Of a DNA stretch of 64,000 nucleotides, positions 8,773 to 16,737 are shown piece after piece. How positions within the stretch are numbered: the first letter of the stretch is position 1; each line of letters begins with the position of its first letter. The notes beneath the pieces were generated by a model. It was not told the origin of the DNA, ran no database searches, and saw nothing but the letters and a program-made list of their open reading frames with translations. The stretch is from Schaalia sp. HMT-172 (GTDB lineage: Bacteria > Actinomycetota > Actinomycetes > Actinomycetales > Actinomycetaceae), in NCBI RefSeq assembly GCF_030644365.1, contig NZ_CP130058.1:496001-560000 (forward strand), given 5' to 3'. Made by a program: the position numbers and the translations under genes.

Positions 8773-9567
8773 ATGAGTAACGACACCACTGCCTACACGG
8801 TCGGGGAGGTCGCTGAGCGGTTCTCGCTGACGGTGCGAACGTTGCACCACTGGGAGGCGCAGGGCCTTCTCGATCCCGCCGCGCGGAGCTGGTCGAACTA
8901 CCGGCTCTATTCGCGCGAGGACTGCGTGCGTGTCCAGAGGATTGTCATCTACCGGGCGACGGGGATGAAGCTGATCGATATCAAGGCTCTCCTCGACTGT
9001 GGAGACTCTGAGATCGAACACCTCAAGAGGCAAAGAGAGAGCCTTCTTGCTCAGCGTCGCGAAACAGACGCAATGATCGAAGCACTGGACACACTGTTGG
9101 AGGACGCAATGAATGACAACGAGCTCACCCTGGAAGACGTCGGGAAGATCCTGGGAGACGCCGACTTTTCGGCGCACCAGAGTGAGGCCGAAGAACGCTA
9201 CGGAGATACCGATGACTGGCGTGAATCGCGAGAACGCACCGCTTCGTGGCAATCCGCCGACTGGAGGCAGAATGCCGAGCGATTCCACGACATCGAACGC
9301 AGGATGATCGATGCGATTCGTGATGGTGTCGCTCCTGACAGTGAGAGGGCCGTCGGCCTCGTCGAGGAGCATAGGGAAGCGCTCAGCGAGTTCTTTCCTG
9401 TCACGCCCGCCAAGCACTACATCGTGTCTCGCGGCTACATCGACGACGAGCGATTCCGCGAGCACTACGATTCGCAGCAGGTTGGCTTCGCACAGTGGCT
9501 TGCCGACGCGATCGAGTGCGTCGCGAGGCGGCAGGGGCTGGATCTCCAGAATCCCACGTGGGAGTGA
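8773..9567 (+). CDS. MerR-family regulator with TipAS-type drug-binding domain
   Basis: 264 residues. Residues 8-76 are a MerR winged helix-turn-helix (YTVGEVAERFSLTVRTLHHW, then GLLDPAARSWSNYRLYSRED). A long coiled-coil dimerisation helix spans about 80-115 (IEHLKRQRESLLAQRRETDA). The C-terminal 130 residues match the TipAS antibiotic-recognition globin-like fold, including the W/Y-rich segment and the final HYIVSRGYIDDERFREHYD. TipA proteins bind thiopeptides, and relatives bind albicidin or other drugs, activating their own promoter. The operator-bearing promoter and leaderless start agree with autoregulation. No export or resistance gene sits beside it; a shorter TipAS-only product from an internal start is possible. 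Confidence 0.85.
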   Translation: MSNDTTAYTVGEVAERFSLTVRTLHHWEAQGLLDPAARSWSNYRLYSREDCVRVQRIVIYRATGMKLIDIKALLDCGDSEIEHLKRQRESLLAQRRETDAMIEALDTLLEDAMNDNELTLEDVGKILGDADFSAHQSEAEERYGDTDDWRESRERTASWQSADWRQNAERFHDIERRMIDAIRDGVAPDSERAVGLVEEHREALSEFFPVTPAKHYIVSRGYIDDERFREHYDSQQVGFAQWLADAIECVARRQGLDLQNPTWE

Positions 9568-9675
9568 ACGCCCCAGACAGGGAAATCGGATGGCAGTGAC
9601 GCGCAGCATAGCTGGAGGCCCGTATCTGGCTTGCCAGTTTCGAATAGTCTCTGCTAATATCTTCTCTTGTCGCAA

Positions 9676-9747
9676 TCCTGCGTAGCTCAACGGCAGAGCA
9701 TCCGACTGTTAATCGGACGGTTACTGGTTCGAATCCAGTCGCAGGAG
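9676..9747 (+). tRNA. trnN: tRNA-Asn (GTT)
   Basis: 72-nt cloverleaf. The acceptor TCCTGCG pairs with CGCAGGA and G is the discriminator. The anticodon stem TCCGA/TCGGA holds the loop CTGTTAA with anticodon GTT, and the T arm is ACTGG-TTCGAAT-CCAGT. No CCA is encoded. Bases 9568-9675 show no gene. Confidence 0.97.
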
Positions 9748-9752
9748 CAGAC

Positions 9753-9784
9753 GCCCCGAGTTCTCACGAACTCGGGGCTTTTCG
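9753..9784 (+). terminator. terminator after tRNA-Asn
   Basis: A perfect 11-bp stem (9753-9763 with 9768-9778), loop TCAC, then TTTTCG. Confidence 0.85.
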
Positions 9785-9817
9785 TTTATCCCTGAACCGG
9801 TGCAGGGGAGGAGTGCA

Positions 9818-9932
9818 CCCGCGCGCACGCGGGCCCGCTGACTCGCACGTGGGCCCGACACCTCGCACGTGGGCCCGCTGATCCGCACGTGGGCCCGATG
9901 ACTTGCGCGTGGGCAGCGCCGCCCACGCGCAT
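9818..9932. repeat. tandem CACGTGGGCCCG repeats
   Basis: Four to five imperfect units of about 20-23 bp with the core CACGTGGGCCCG (Pro/Arg-rich if read as protein), ending in GCGCGTGGGCAGCGCCGCCCACGCGC, which is itself a hairpin. A related GCATGTGGGCCCGCTC segment lies at about 40589-40606 after the 5S gene. Bases 9933-10168 show no gene; they hold a short run of Arg-codon-like repeats (GAACC-GCGACCTC at about 10109-10150). Confidence 0.6.
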
Positions 9933-10168
9933 TTCGAGAGGTTGACGTGCGTATCAAAGGCGTTAACGCGCATATTCAGCGGTTCCTTGCGAGCTCCACG
10001 CGAGGCCAGGCGCCGTTGTGCCCAGATCGCAGACCACCTCGCCCGCGACGGCCCATTGTTGGCGTTTGTCGCCGAGGTGGTCGGCACTTTGGGCGCCACG
10101 CCACCTCGAACCGCGACCTCACCACCCTGAACCGCGACCTCAACGCCCTGAACCTCGACATCACCGCT

Positions 10169-10410
10169 ACCAAACGGGGGGACTTGCGCTGTGAGAGGTG
10201 CACGGTTGAGCTTGGCCCACGTCGAGGGCGCCACCAAACGGGGGGAATTGCACCATGAGAGGCGCATGGTCGAGCTCGGCCCATGTCGAGGGCGCCACCA
10301 AACGGGGGAATTGCGCTGTGAGAGGTACACGGTTGAGCTTGGCCCATGTCGAGGGCGCCACCAAACGGGGGAAATTGCACCAATAGAGCCACGACACGCC
10401 GGCGACACGC
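10169..10410. repeat. 64-bp tandem repeat array
   Basis: The unit beginning ACCAAACGGGGG starts at 10169, 10233, 10297 and 10360 (spacing 64, 64, 63). It carries GAGGTGCACGGTTGAGCTTGG and CGTCGAGGGCGCC in each full unit. The partial last unit runs into GACACGCCGGCGACACGCCGG (10386-10410), which matches 8011-8056 in inverted orientation. Open frames through it on both strands are repetitive and I do not regard them as genes. Confidence 0.75.
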
Positions 10411-11690
10411 CGGCAGGATGCTTCTAATGGTGCAAAACCCCCACCATTAACCCCGGCGTCATGCGCCCTCACTGGCGTCGTGCTCCTTCACCAATGCAGG
10501 GCTGCCCGGCGGGGCGCCGATGAACGCCTGTCGGGCGTCGCCGACAGAACCGGGGCAGCGGCACGATCGACCAGCTCCGCGACGGGGCTTGTGTCCGATG
10601 GGGCGAAACACCCCATCGGTGATCATCCAACCCGTTCTGATCGGGCGCAATACTCTCGATCAGGTGGAATCTTCCCTCACGGGTCGAATGCCCCCAAACG
10701 GGTTGAACGCTCCCGATCAGGTGTATTCCTTCCGATGGAGCGCATCCTGTTTGAAGCGCTGCGGCGCGGGCGTTCGAGCGCAGGCATCCTCCCTCGACGA
10801 TGTCTGGGACCGAGCCGCGACCAACACGCCTTGTCCTATATCCCCAGTAGTGATACGATGCTCGAGAGGGTGGCAGCCAGCCCACCAGGGAGTGATCCCC
10901 GGGCAGGTGGGCCACCCTTTTCTTATAATGCGCAAGCTCGCCGACCGGGGGCGCAATGCCCGGGTCAGAACCGTGATGTCCGATCAGTCCCTAGCTGCAA
11001 CGGTGGGGCTATAGGGAGGGCTCATTCCGCGTGGGGCGTCAGCTCCAGGTGATCGGCCTGTTGCTCGTCATAGGTGCGGTTACCGTGTGATCCTTCGGGA
11101 AAGCCCTCTATTTCTCACTCGAATTATTATCAAGGTGCCGCGATGTCCGCTCCCTCTCATCATCGGCCCTGCTGGCGTTTCTTGGCGGGTCTTGTCTCGC
11201 ACGTCCCGGTTCGGATGCGCCCGCTGCCAAGGCATGATCAATACCCCGCTCTCACGTGACGCGGACGCCGAACGGGCTGCCAGGTCACGCGGCAACCTGA
11301 CGTCCAGTGGGGCAGGTGGCAACACGCCAGCACGAAATGTCCTATATCCCTCCTGTCGCGCGAGAACACCGACGCGGGAAATGAAGGGAAAAGTGGGGAG
11401 CGGGGTCCATTGCCCGGGCCTTCCGACGGTCGATTATTCCACGACTAGCCCAGGGGGGATTCCCGCTCCGCATCAAATCTATCACGGGCTCGCTTGCATT
11501 CGTAGGGGAGAGTTGGGATCGGTGTGCAGTGCTGTGGCTTGCACGCTGGCATGAGCGTGCGCGTGCGCGGGTGGTGAGGGTGGGGTGCCTGGCTGGCACG
11601 GGCGTTGTCGGCGTGTGCTGGCGTCGACGTGCGCAGGTGCCTGGCTTGCACCGGGCTGGCACGTGCGGGTTGCGAGGACGTGGCTCGCAT
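10411..11690. repeat. gene-free region, repeat mosaic part 2
   Basis: No gene supported over about 1.3 kb. Degenerate 20-22-bp units (GATCAGGTGGAATCTTCC, CGGGTTGAACGCTCCC, GATCAGGTGTATTCCTTCC) lie at 10640-10745. TGTCCTATATCCC occurs at about 10832 and, with CACGAAATGTCCTATA, at about 11330; these match the unit flanking the flavin reductase gene. A tiny hydrophobic frame of 19 codons (GTG near 11030 to TGA near 11089, preceded by AGGGAGG) is too short to call. The rest shows nothing recognisable. Confidence 0.5.
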
Positions 11691-11788
11691 GTGGATAGGT
11701 TACGCTCATGTGGATAGGTTATGAGGATGTGGATAGCTTAATAACCTATCCGGATGTTCATAACCTATCCGGATGTCGATAACCTATA
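11691..11788. repeat. GGATAGGTT palindromic array, copy 2
   Basis: GGATAGGTTACG, GGATAGGTTATG and GGATAGCTTA on the left; AATAACCTATCCGGATG, CATAACCTATCCGGATG and GATAACCTAT on the right. The arms are inverted copies about the centre TAGCTTAATAAC. The preceding GCGAGGACGTGGCTCGCATG and the following CGCGTGCGGGGTGG also flank copy 3, so copies 2 and 3 are a larger duplication. Confidence 0.75.
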
Positions 11789-11820
11789 CGCGTGCGGGGT
11801 GGCGCTGGCTGGCGTGCACG

Positions 11821-11970
11821 GGCGCGGGTGGCGAGGGTGTGGACGTCGGAGCTGGCGTGCACGGACGAGCGGGTGAGGCTGCTGGCGCGGGTGGCGAGGG
11901 TGTGGACGTCGGAGCTGGCGTGCTCGGGCGAAGGGGCGAGGCTGCGGGCGCGGGTTGCGAGGGCGTGGCT
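11821..11970. repeat. 63-bp tandem repeat, about 2.4 units
   Basis: GGCGCGGGTGGCGAGGGTGT begins at 11821 and 11884 and, diverged, at 11947, a period of 63 bp. It lies exactly between the two GGATAGGTT arrays. The 63-bp period keeps frames open, but composition and lack of a start signal argue against coding. Confidence 0.65.
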
Positions 11971-11975
11971 CGCAT

Positions 11976-12056
11976 GTGGATAGGTTATGAGGATGTGGAT
12001 AGCTTAATAACCTATCCGGATGTTCATAACCTATCCGGATGTCGATAACCTATCCG
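11976..12056. repeat. GGATAGGTT palindromic array, copy 3
   Basis: One GGATAGGTTATGAG and one GGATAGCTTAATAA unit followed by three CCTATCC units (about 12011, 12031 and 12049), nearly identical to copy 2 but one left unit shorter. From 12057 to about 12290 the sequence is a GGCGGCTGGCGTGxG-type low-complexity G-rich run with no gene. Confidence 0.75.
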
Positions 12057-12323
12057 CGTGCGGGGTGGGCTCCGGCTGGCGTGCGTGTGCGCGGCTGGTG
12101 TGCGCGTGTGGTGAGGATGTGGGCGGCTGGCGTGGGTGTGGGGCGGCTGGCGTGCGCGTGCGCGGGTGTGGGGCGGCTGACGTGCGCGGACGAGGGGGGG
12201 TGAGGATGCGGGCCGCTGGCGGGCGCGTGCACGTGTGGTGAGGACGCAGGCGCCTGGCGTGCGTGGGTGGTGAGGAGGCCTGCGGATTGAATAGCAACCT
12301 GAGAATCGAAAAGGAATGGAGCT

Positions 12324-12683
12324 GTGCGAGAAGAACTGGTCGAAGCGGTCCTGCGCGTCGTGGAGTCAATTCCGGCCGGGCATGCAGCCACGTACGGCAT
12401 GATCGCCCGTGCGGTTGGCACCGGTCCGCGCGTCGTGGGGCGGATCATGCACGATTGGGGCGGTAGCGTCCCGTGGTGGCGCGTCGTGAACGTTCACGGA
12501 ACTTTTCCAACAACTGTGCGAGGGGACGGTTTGTCTCACTGGGAGCAGGAGGGGATGCGTCACGATCCGGCTCGCGGAAAACTTGCGCTCAGCGCCTGCC
12601 TCGTCGATCAGGACTGGCTCGACACTGTCGCGCAAACCATCCTAGAGAACCTGCGAAATAGTGCGGAAATGTCAGACTTGTAG
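12324..12683 (+). CDS. alkyltransferase-like (ATL) / MGMT-family DNA-binding protein
   Basis: 119-residue protein of the methylated-DNA-protein cysteine methyltransferase C-terminal fold. VVESIPAGHAATYGMIARAVGTGPRVVGRIM is the helix-turn-helix and arginine-finger region. In the active-site position the family PCHR motif reads PWWR (about residues 50-53), so the alkyl-accepting cysteine is replaced by Trp. This is the signature of ATL proteins, which bind O6-alkylguanine and recruit nucleotide excision repair rather than removing the group. The GTG start is preceded by AAGGAATGGAG. It stands alone between the repeat region and the sugar cluster. Confidence 0.85.
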   Translation: MREELVEAVLRVVESIPAGHAATYGMIARAVGTGPRVVGRIMHDWGGSVPWWRVVNVHGTFPTTVRGDGLSHWEQEGMRHDPARGKLALSACLVDQDWLDTVAQTILENLRNSAEMSDL

Positions 12684-12795
12684 CTGCGGAAGTCTATTAC
12701 GATTTGGTTACGCGTTCGCCGATTTGGCTGGCGCGCGCACCTGTGATGCCTTACTCTTAAAGGGACGCCGAAGAGGGCGTTTCCCTGGATGCGTT

Positions 12796-12819
12796 TCCGT
12801 TAGCGTTAACGATAGCCGG
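12796..12819 (+). promoter_or_regulatory. putative LacI-type operator before the sugar ABC operon
   Basis: TTAGCGTTAACGATA contains the palindrome CGTTAACG (12804-12811), similar to LacI/GalR-family half-sites, about 60 bases before the ABC ATPase start. The LacI gene at 20055 is the obvious candidate binder. No convincing -35/-10 pair was found in 12684-12869. Confidence 0.45.
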
Positions 12820-12869
12820 GGAAGCAAACTCCAGAAACAGAGAAGTTACTGGTACCCAAGGGGTGAGAA

Positions 12870-14387
12870 GTGACGAACTTACTAGAGCTAAAGGGGATCT
12901 CGAAGACGTTCCCCGGCGTGAAGGCGCTGTCCGACGTGGACCTCGACCTTCGCCCCGGTGAAGTCTTGGGTCTCTGCGGTGAGAACGGAGCGGGCAAGTC
13001 CACGCTCATGAAGGTGCTCACCGGTATCCATAAGGCCGATCCCGGTGGTGAAATCTGGCTGCAGGGCGAGAAAGTCGACATTCAGTCGCCTGAACACGCT
13101 CGTTCCCTCGGCCTGTCGATCATCCACCAGGAACTCAACATCGTTCCCGACCTGACGGTCGCCCAGAACCTGTACCTGGGTCGGCCCGGGTCCTCGAAGT
13201 GGTCCTACATTGACGACCGCAAGATGATCCGCGACGCGCACAAGCTGTTCGAGCGCCTCAATATGAACATCGATCCGACCGCCCACTGCCGCGACCTGCC
13301 GGTCGCTCGCCTACAGATGGTCGAGATCGCCCGCGCGCTGTCCTTCGATTCGAAGATCCTGGTCATGGACGAGCCGACGGCCCCCCTGACCACGACCGAG
13401 ACGGAATCGCTGTTCGAGCTGGTGCGCGACTTCGTGTGCCCGCAGACGGGCCTGATCTTCATTACGCACCGCATGCCGGAGCTGACCGAGCTGACCGACC
13501 GCATCTCGGTGCTGCGCGACGGCAAGTACATCGGCACGGTGGAGACGGCGACGACGCCTATGAGCGAGGTCGTCAAGATGATGGTCGGTCGCGAGGTTCC
13601 CGCCGACGCACGTCCCACCACGAAGCCGCTGTCTGACGAGGTTGTTCTGCGCGTCGAGAATCTCTCGACCGTCAAGGCCGTCCACGACGTGTCTTTCGAG
13701 GTCAAGAAGGGCGAGATCTTCGGTTTCGCCGGCCTGGTCGGTGCCGGTCGTACCGAGGTCGCCCGCGCCCTCTTCGGCGCGGACCCCCACACGGCGGGCT
13801 CGATCTACGTCCACGGCAAGAAGGTCTCGATCAAGAACGCGACGGACGCCGTGAAGAACGGCATCGGCTACCTGTCCGAGGACCGCAAGCAGTTCGGCCT
13901 GCTCCTGGACAAGGATATTTCCTTCAACACGGGCATGGCGGCCATGGACCACTTCACCAAGGCCTCGGTCGTCGACACCGTCAAGCTGCGCAAGATCGCC
14001 CGGGAATACGTGTCCAAGCTGCGCACGCGCACCCCCAGCGTCGACGTCGAGGTCCGCAGCCTCTCCGGTGGCAACCAGCAGAAGGTTGTCGTGGCCAAGT
14101 GGCTGGAGCGTGATTCCGAGGTCCTGATCTTCGACGAGCCGACCCGCGGCATCGACGTGGGCGCGAAGGATGAGATCTACACGCTGCTCGAAAACCTGGC
14201 GCAGCAGGGCAAGGCGATCATCGTGATCTCCTCGGAGCTGCCCGAGGTCCTGCGCCTGGCGAACCGCATCGCCGTCATGGCCCACGGCCGCATCATTGGC
14301 ACCCTCAACAACGAGGACGCCACCCAAGAAAACATCATGGAACTGGCCACCGTCGGCCAGGAAGAAGCGAACGGAGTAGACGCGTGA
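12870..14387 (+). CDS. sugar ABC importer ATPase (RbsA/MglA/GguA type)
   Basis: 505-residue double ATPase of the carbohydrate CUT2 class. The first nucleotide-binding half has Walker A GENGAGKST, and its Walker B is in ILVMDEPTAPLT. The second half has a degenerate P-loop (GLVGAGRTE), the signature LSGGNQQKVVVAKW and LIFDEPTRGIDVGAK. It energises uptake with the permease and lipoprotein that follow. The GTG start has GGGGTGAGA just upstream, and the stop overlaps the permease GTG by 4 bases. The neighbouring fucose isomerase, kinase and mutarotase genes point to L-fucose as substrate; this class also imports ribose, xylose, arabinose and galactose, so the substrate is inferred. Confidence 0.92.
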   Translation: MTNLLELKGISKTFPGVKALSDVDLDLRPGEVLGLCGENGAGKSTLMKVLTGIHKADPGGEIWLQGEKVDIQSPEHARSLGLSIIHQELNIVPDLTVAQNLYLGRPGSSKWSYIDDRKMIRDAHKLFERLNMNIDPTAHCRDLPVARLQMVEIARALSFDSKILVMDEPTAPLTTTETESLFELVRDFVCPQTGLIFITHRMPELTELTDRISVLRDGKYIGTVETATTPMSEVVKMMVGREVPADARPTTKPLSDEVVLRVENLSTVKAVHDVSFEVKKGEIFGFAGLVGAGRTEVARALFGADPHTAGSIYVHGKKVSIKNATDAVKNGIGYLSEDRKQFGLLLDKDISFNTGMAAMDHFTKASVVDTVKLRKIAREYVSKLRTRTPSVDVEVRSLSGGNQQKVVVAKWLERDSEVLIFDEPTRGIDVGAKDEIYTLLENLAQQGKAIIVISSELPEVLRLANRIAVMAHGRIIGTLNNEDATQENIMELATVGQEEANGVDA

Positions 14388-15388
14388 GCACCGTCGTCGA
14401 CAACAAGGGCCTACAGGCGCCGTCGCCTGCAGCGGCCTTCCTGAAGAAGAACATGCAGCTGCTGCTCGTCACGGTTGCCCTGGTCGTTATTCTTGCGTTC
14501 TTCAGTGTTGCAGCCAGCGGCTTTGCCAAGCCCGGCATTTACCTCGACATCGTCCTGCAGTCGGCCTACACGGGAGTCATGGCGCTGGGTGCGACCTTCG
14601 TGATCGCCACCTCGGGCATCGACCTGTCCGTCGGCACGGGCATGAGTCTCGTGGCCGTCATGGCGGGCATCTTCCTGGCGGGCGACAAGATGAACCTGCC
14701 GCTGGGCCTGGGCCTCGTCCTGACTCTCCTGGTCGGCATGGCGATCGGCCTCGTCAACGGCCTGAACGTCTCGATCCTGGGGCTTCCTCCATTCATCGCG
14801 ACGCTCGCGATGATGATGGTCGCGCGAGGCCTGGCGCTGATTATCTCGGACAAGGCCTCCATCTCGATCGCCAACCCGGGCTACAAGTTCATCGCCCGCG
14901 GCGAGATCATCCCGCACGTTGCCAACGCCGTCCTCATCTTCGTGGTGCTGACCATCCTGGCGACCTTCCTCATGAACAAGACGCTGCTGGGCCGCTACTC
15001 GCTGGCGATTGGCTCCAACGAGGAGGCCACCCGCCTCTCCGGCGTCAACGTTCGCCTGTGGAAGATCATCATCTACGTTGTTGCCGGCGCCTTCATGGCC
15101 ATCGGCGCGGTCCTCTACTCCTCGCGCGGCGGCCTCGTCCAGCCGGCTGAGGGCGTGGGCATGGAGCTCAACGTCATCGCGGCGGCCGTCATCGGCGGCA
15201 CCTCCCTGTCGGGTGGCCGCGCCTCGATCCCCGGCGCACTGGTCGGTGCGATCCTCATGGAGACCCTGAAGAAGGGCCTGACCATGATGAGCATCGCGGC
15301 CGAATGGCAGTTCGTCGTCACCGGTATTGTCCTGCTCCTCGCGGTCGTCATCGACAACATCCGTCGCATCCGCGAAAACGCAGCCTGA
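14384..15388 (+). CDS. sugar ABC importer permease (RbsC/MglC/GguB type)
   Basis: 334-residue inner-membrane permease of the BPD_transp_2 family with about 8-10 transmembrane helices. The segment GATFVIATSGIDLSVGTGMSLVAV is the characteristic family region, and the late AAVIGGTSLSGGRASIPGALVGA loop contacts the ATPase. It dimerises to form the channel. The gene overlaps the ATPase by 4 bases and is followed by two hairpins and then the lipoprotein gene. Confidence 0.93.
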   Translation: MSTVVDNKGLQAPSPAAAFLKKNMQLLLVTVALVVILAFFSVAASGFAKPGIYLDIVLQSAYTGVMALGATFVIATSGIDLSVGTGMSLVAVMAGIFLAGDKMNLPLGLGLVLTLLVGMAIGLVNGLNVSILGLPPFIATLAMMMVARGLALIISDKASISIANPGYKFIARGEIIPHVANAVLIFVVLTILATFLMNKTLLGRYSLAIGSNEEATRLSGVNVRLWKIIIYVVAGAFMAIGAVLYSSRGGLVQPAEGVGMELNVIAAAVIGGTSLSGGRASIPGALVGAILMETLKKGLTMMSIAAEWQFVVTGIVLLLAVVIDNIRRIRENAA

Positions 15389-15412
15389 TCGTATTCCATC
15401 TCATATCAACCC

Positions 15413-15458
15413 GTGAACCGACGTCGGTTCACTTCCCTCAGGCGGGAACGATCCCGCC
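15413..15458 (+). other. two intercistronic hairpins before the substrate-binding protein gene
   Basis: A perfect 20-bp palindrome GTGAACCGACGTCGGTTCAC (15413-15432) and a 7-bp stem GGCGGGA/TCCCGCC (15441-15458), with no T-run. Such structures between permease and binding-protein genes usually protect the downstream mRNA and raise binding-protein levels. Confidence 0.6.
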
Positions 15459-15478
15459 GCCCCACGAAAGGAACACCA

Positions 15479-16549
15479 ATGCGCCCCATCGGACGTATCA
15501 TCGCCGCCGCCGCTGTCGGCTCCATGGCCCTGGGCATGGCTGCTTGCACGACCTCGACGGATGCAAGCGGAGGCTCCTCCTCCGACACCAGCACCACCAA
15601 GAGCGACTCCTCCGGCGCCTCGAAGGTGGACACCTCCGGCGAGCAGCAGGACTGGGAAAAGGCCGCTGTGAAGGGTGATGGCACCAAGACCATCTACCTG
15701 GTCTCCAAGGGCTTCCAGCACCGCTTCTGGCAGGCCGTGAAGGAAGGCGCTGAGCAGGCTGGCGAGGAGCTGGGCTACAAGGTCAGCTTCGTCGGCCCGC
15801 AGGACGAGACCAAGGTCACCGAGCAGACCGACCAGCTGAAGTCCGCCCTCGACTCGGGCCCCGCGGCCATCGGCTTCGCGGCGCTGGACTCCAAGGCCGC
15901 TGAGGACATCCTCAAGGAGATTGAGGCCAAGAACATCCCCGTCGTCGCCTTCGACTCCGGTGTCGAGTCCGATATCCCGGTGACCACCGTCCAGACGGAC
16001 AACAAGAAGGCCGCCGAGGAAGCCGCCAAGCACATGATCGAGCTGCTCGATGGCAAGTCGGGCTCGGTCGGCATGGTCTGCCACGACTCGACCTCCACCA
16101 CCGGCAAGCAGCGCTGCGAGGGCTTCAAGGAGTACTTCATGGCCAACGCTCCGTCTAACCTGAAGCTCCTGGACGAGCAGATCGCCGGTGAGGTCACGAA
16201 GGCCGCCGACACCTCCAAGTCCATCATCCAGGCCAACGACGACATCGTCGGCATGTACGGCTCCAACGAGGCCGCGGCCTCGGGCATCGTGCAGGGTGCC
16301 GAGGAGACCGGCAAGGACGTCACCATCGTCGGCTTCGACTCGGGCAAGACCCAGATCGACGCCATCAAGTCCGGCAAGGAGGCTGGCGCCGTCACCCAGT
16401 CGCCCGTCAAGATCGGCTACTACACGGTGAAGGCCGCGGTTGCCGCGCTCAACGGCGCCGAGCTGCCCACGGTCATCGACTCGGGCTTCGCCTGGTACGA
16501 CAAGTCCAACATCGACACCGACGCCATCAAGGCCAACCTGTACGAGTGA
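15479..16549 (+). CDS. sugar ABC transporter substrate-binding lipoprotein
   Basis: 356 residues. The signal peptide ends in a lipobox, MALGMAAC, with the acylated cysteine at residue 23. A Ser/Thr/Lys-rich linker leads to a periplasmic-binding-protein type 1 (RbsB-like) domain starting near KTIYLVSKGFQHRFWQAV. Conserved AALDSKAAEDILKEIEAKNIPVVAFDSG and the late IVGFDSGKTQIDAIKSG mark the hinge and ligand face. It captures sugar outside the membrane. The ATG at 15479 with GAAAGGAAC is chosen over an upstream GTG that lies within the palindrome. L-fucose or a fucosyl oligosaccharide is inferred from context. Confidence 0.9.
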   Translation: MRPIGRIIAAAAVGSMALGMAACTTSTDASGGSSSDTSTTKSDSSGASKVDTSGEQQDWEKAAVKGDGTKTIYLVSKGFQHRFWQAVKEGAEQAGEELGYKVSFVGPQDETKVTEQTDQLKSALDSGPAAIGFAALDSKAAEDILKEIEAKNIPVVAFDSGVESDIPVTTVQTDNKKAAEEAAKHMIELLDGKSGSVGMVCHDSTSTTGKQRCEGFKEYFMANAPSNLKLLDEQIAGEVTKAADTSKSIIQANDDIVGMYGSNEAAASGIVQGAEETGKDVTIVGFDSGKTQIDAIKSGKEAGAVTQSPVKIGYYTVKAAVAALNGAELPTVIDSGFAWYDKSNIDTDAIKANLYE

Positions 16550-16611
16550 GACACTAGGCCCATAGGGCACGAGGCCGGGTCCGGGGAGGCGCACGTCGAA
16601 CCGGTGGCCCG

Positions 16612-16651
16612 CCGCAGGTCCCGCCCCGAACGGTCGGGGCGGGACCTGCGG
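16612..16651 (+). other. 18-bp perfect hairpin between binding protein and fucI genes
   Basis: A stem of 18 bp (16612-16629 with 16634-16651), loop ACGG, no T-run. Likely a 3' stabiliser or partial terminator separating high binding-protein from lower enzyme expression. Confidence 0.7.
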
Positions 16652-16737
16652 ACCCGGCACTCACTGAATCCAAGGATCCGAGGGGGCGAGCGCCCCCGCG
16701 CTCCGACATCGACGTCTTCATGAGGGATGAAGGAATA

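Noticed and set aside
9676-9747. Integration (att) site at tRNA-Asn
   Set aside because: The repeats flanking the tRNA do not duplicate its 3' end and no integrase gene is present.
10169-10410. CRISPR array
   Set aside because: The 64-bp units are contiguous without unique spacers; this is a tandem repeat.
10167-10472. Open frames of about 100 residues on both strands across the 64-bp repeat array
   Set aside because: They merely mirror the DNA period (repeated WWRPRHGPSST-type strings), lack ribosome sites and have no known family; treated as repeat DNA.
11030-11089. 19-codon hydrophobic frame preceded by AGGGAGG
   Set aside because: Too short and unsupported; may be chance despite the ribosome-like site.
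11773-12048. 91-residue Gly/Val-rich frame overlapping the palindromic and 63-bp repeats
   Set aside because: Low-complexity translation of a G-rich tandem repeat, no start signal; not a gene.
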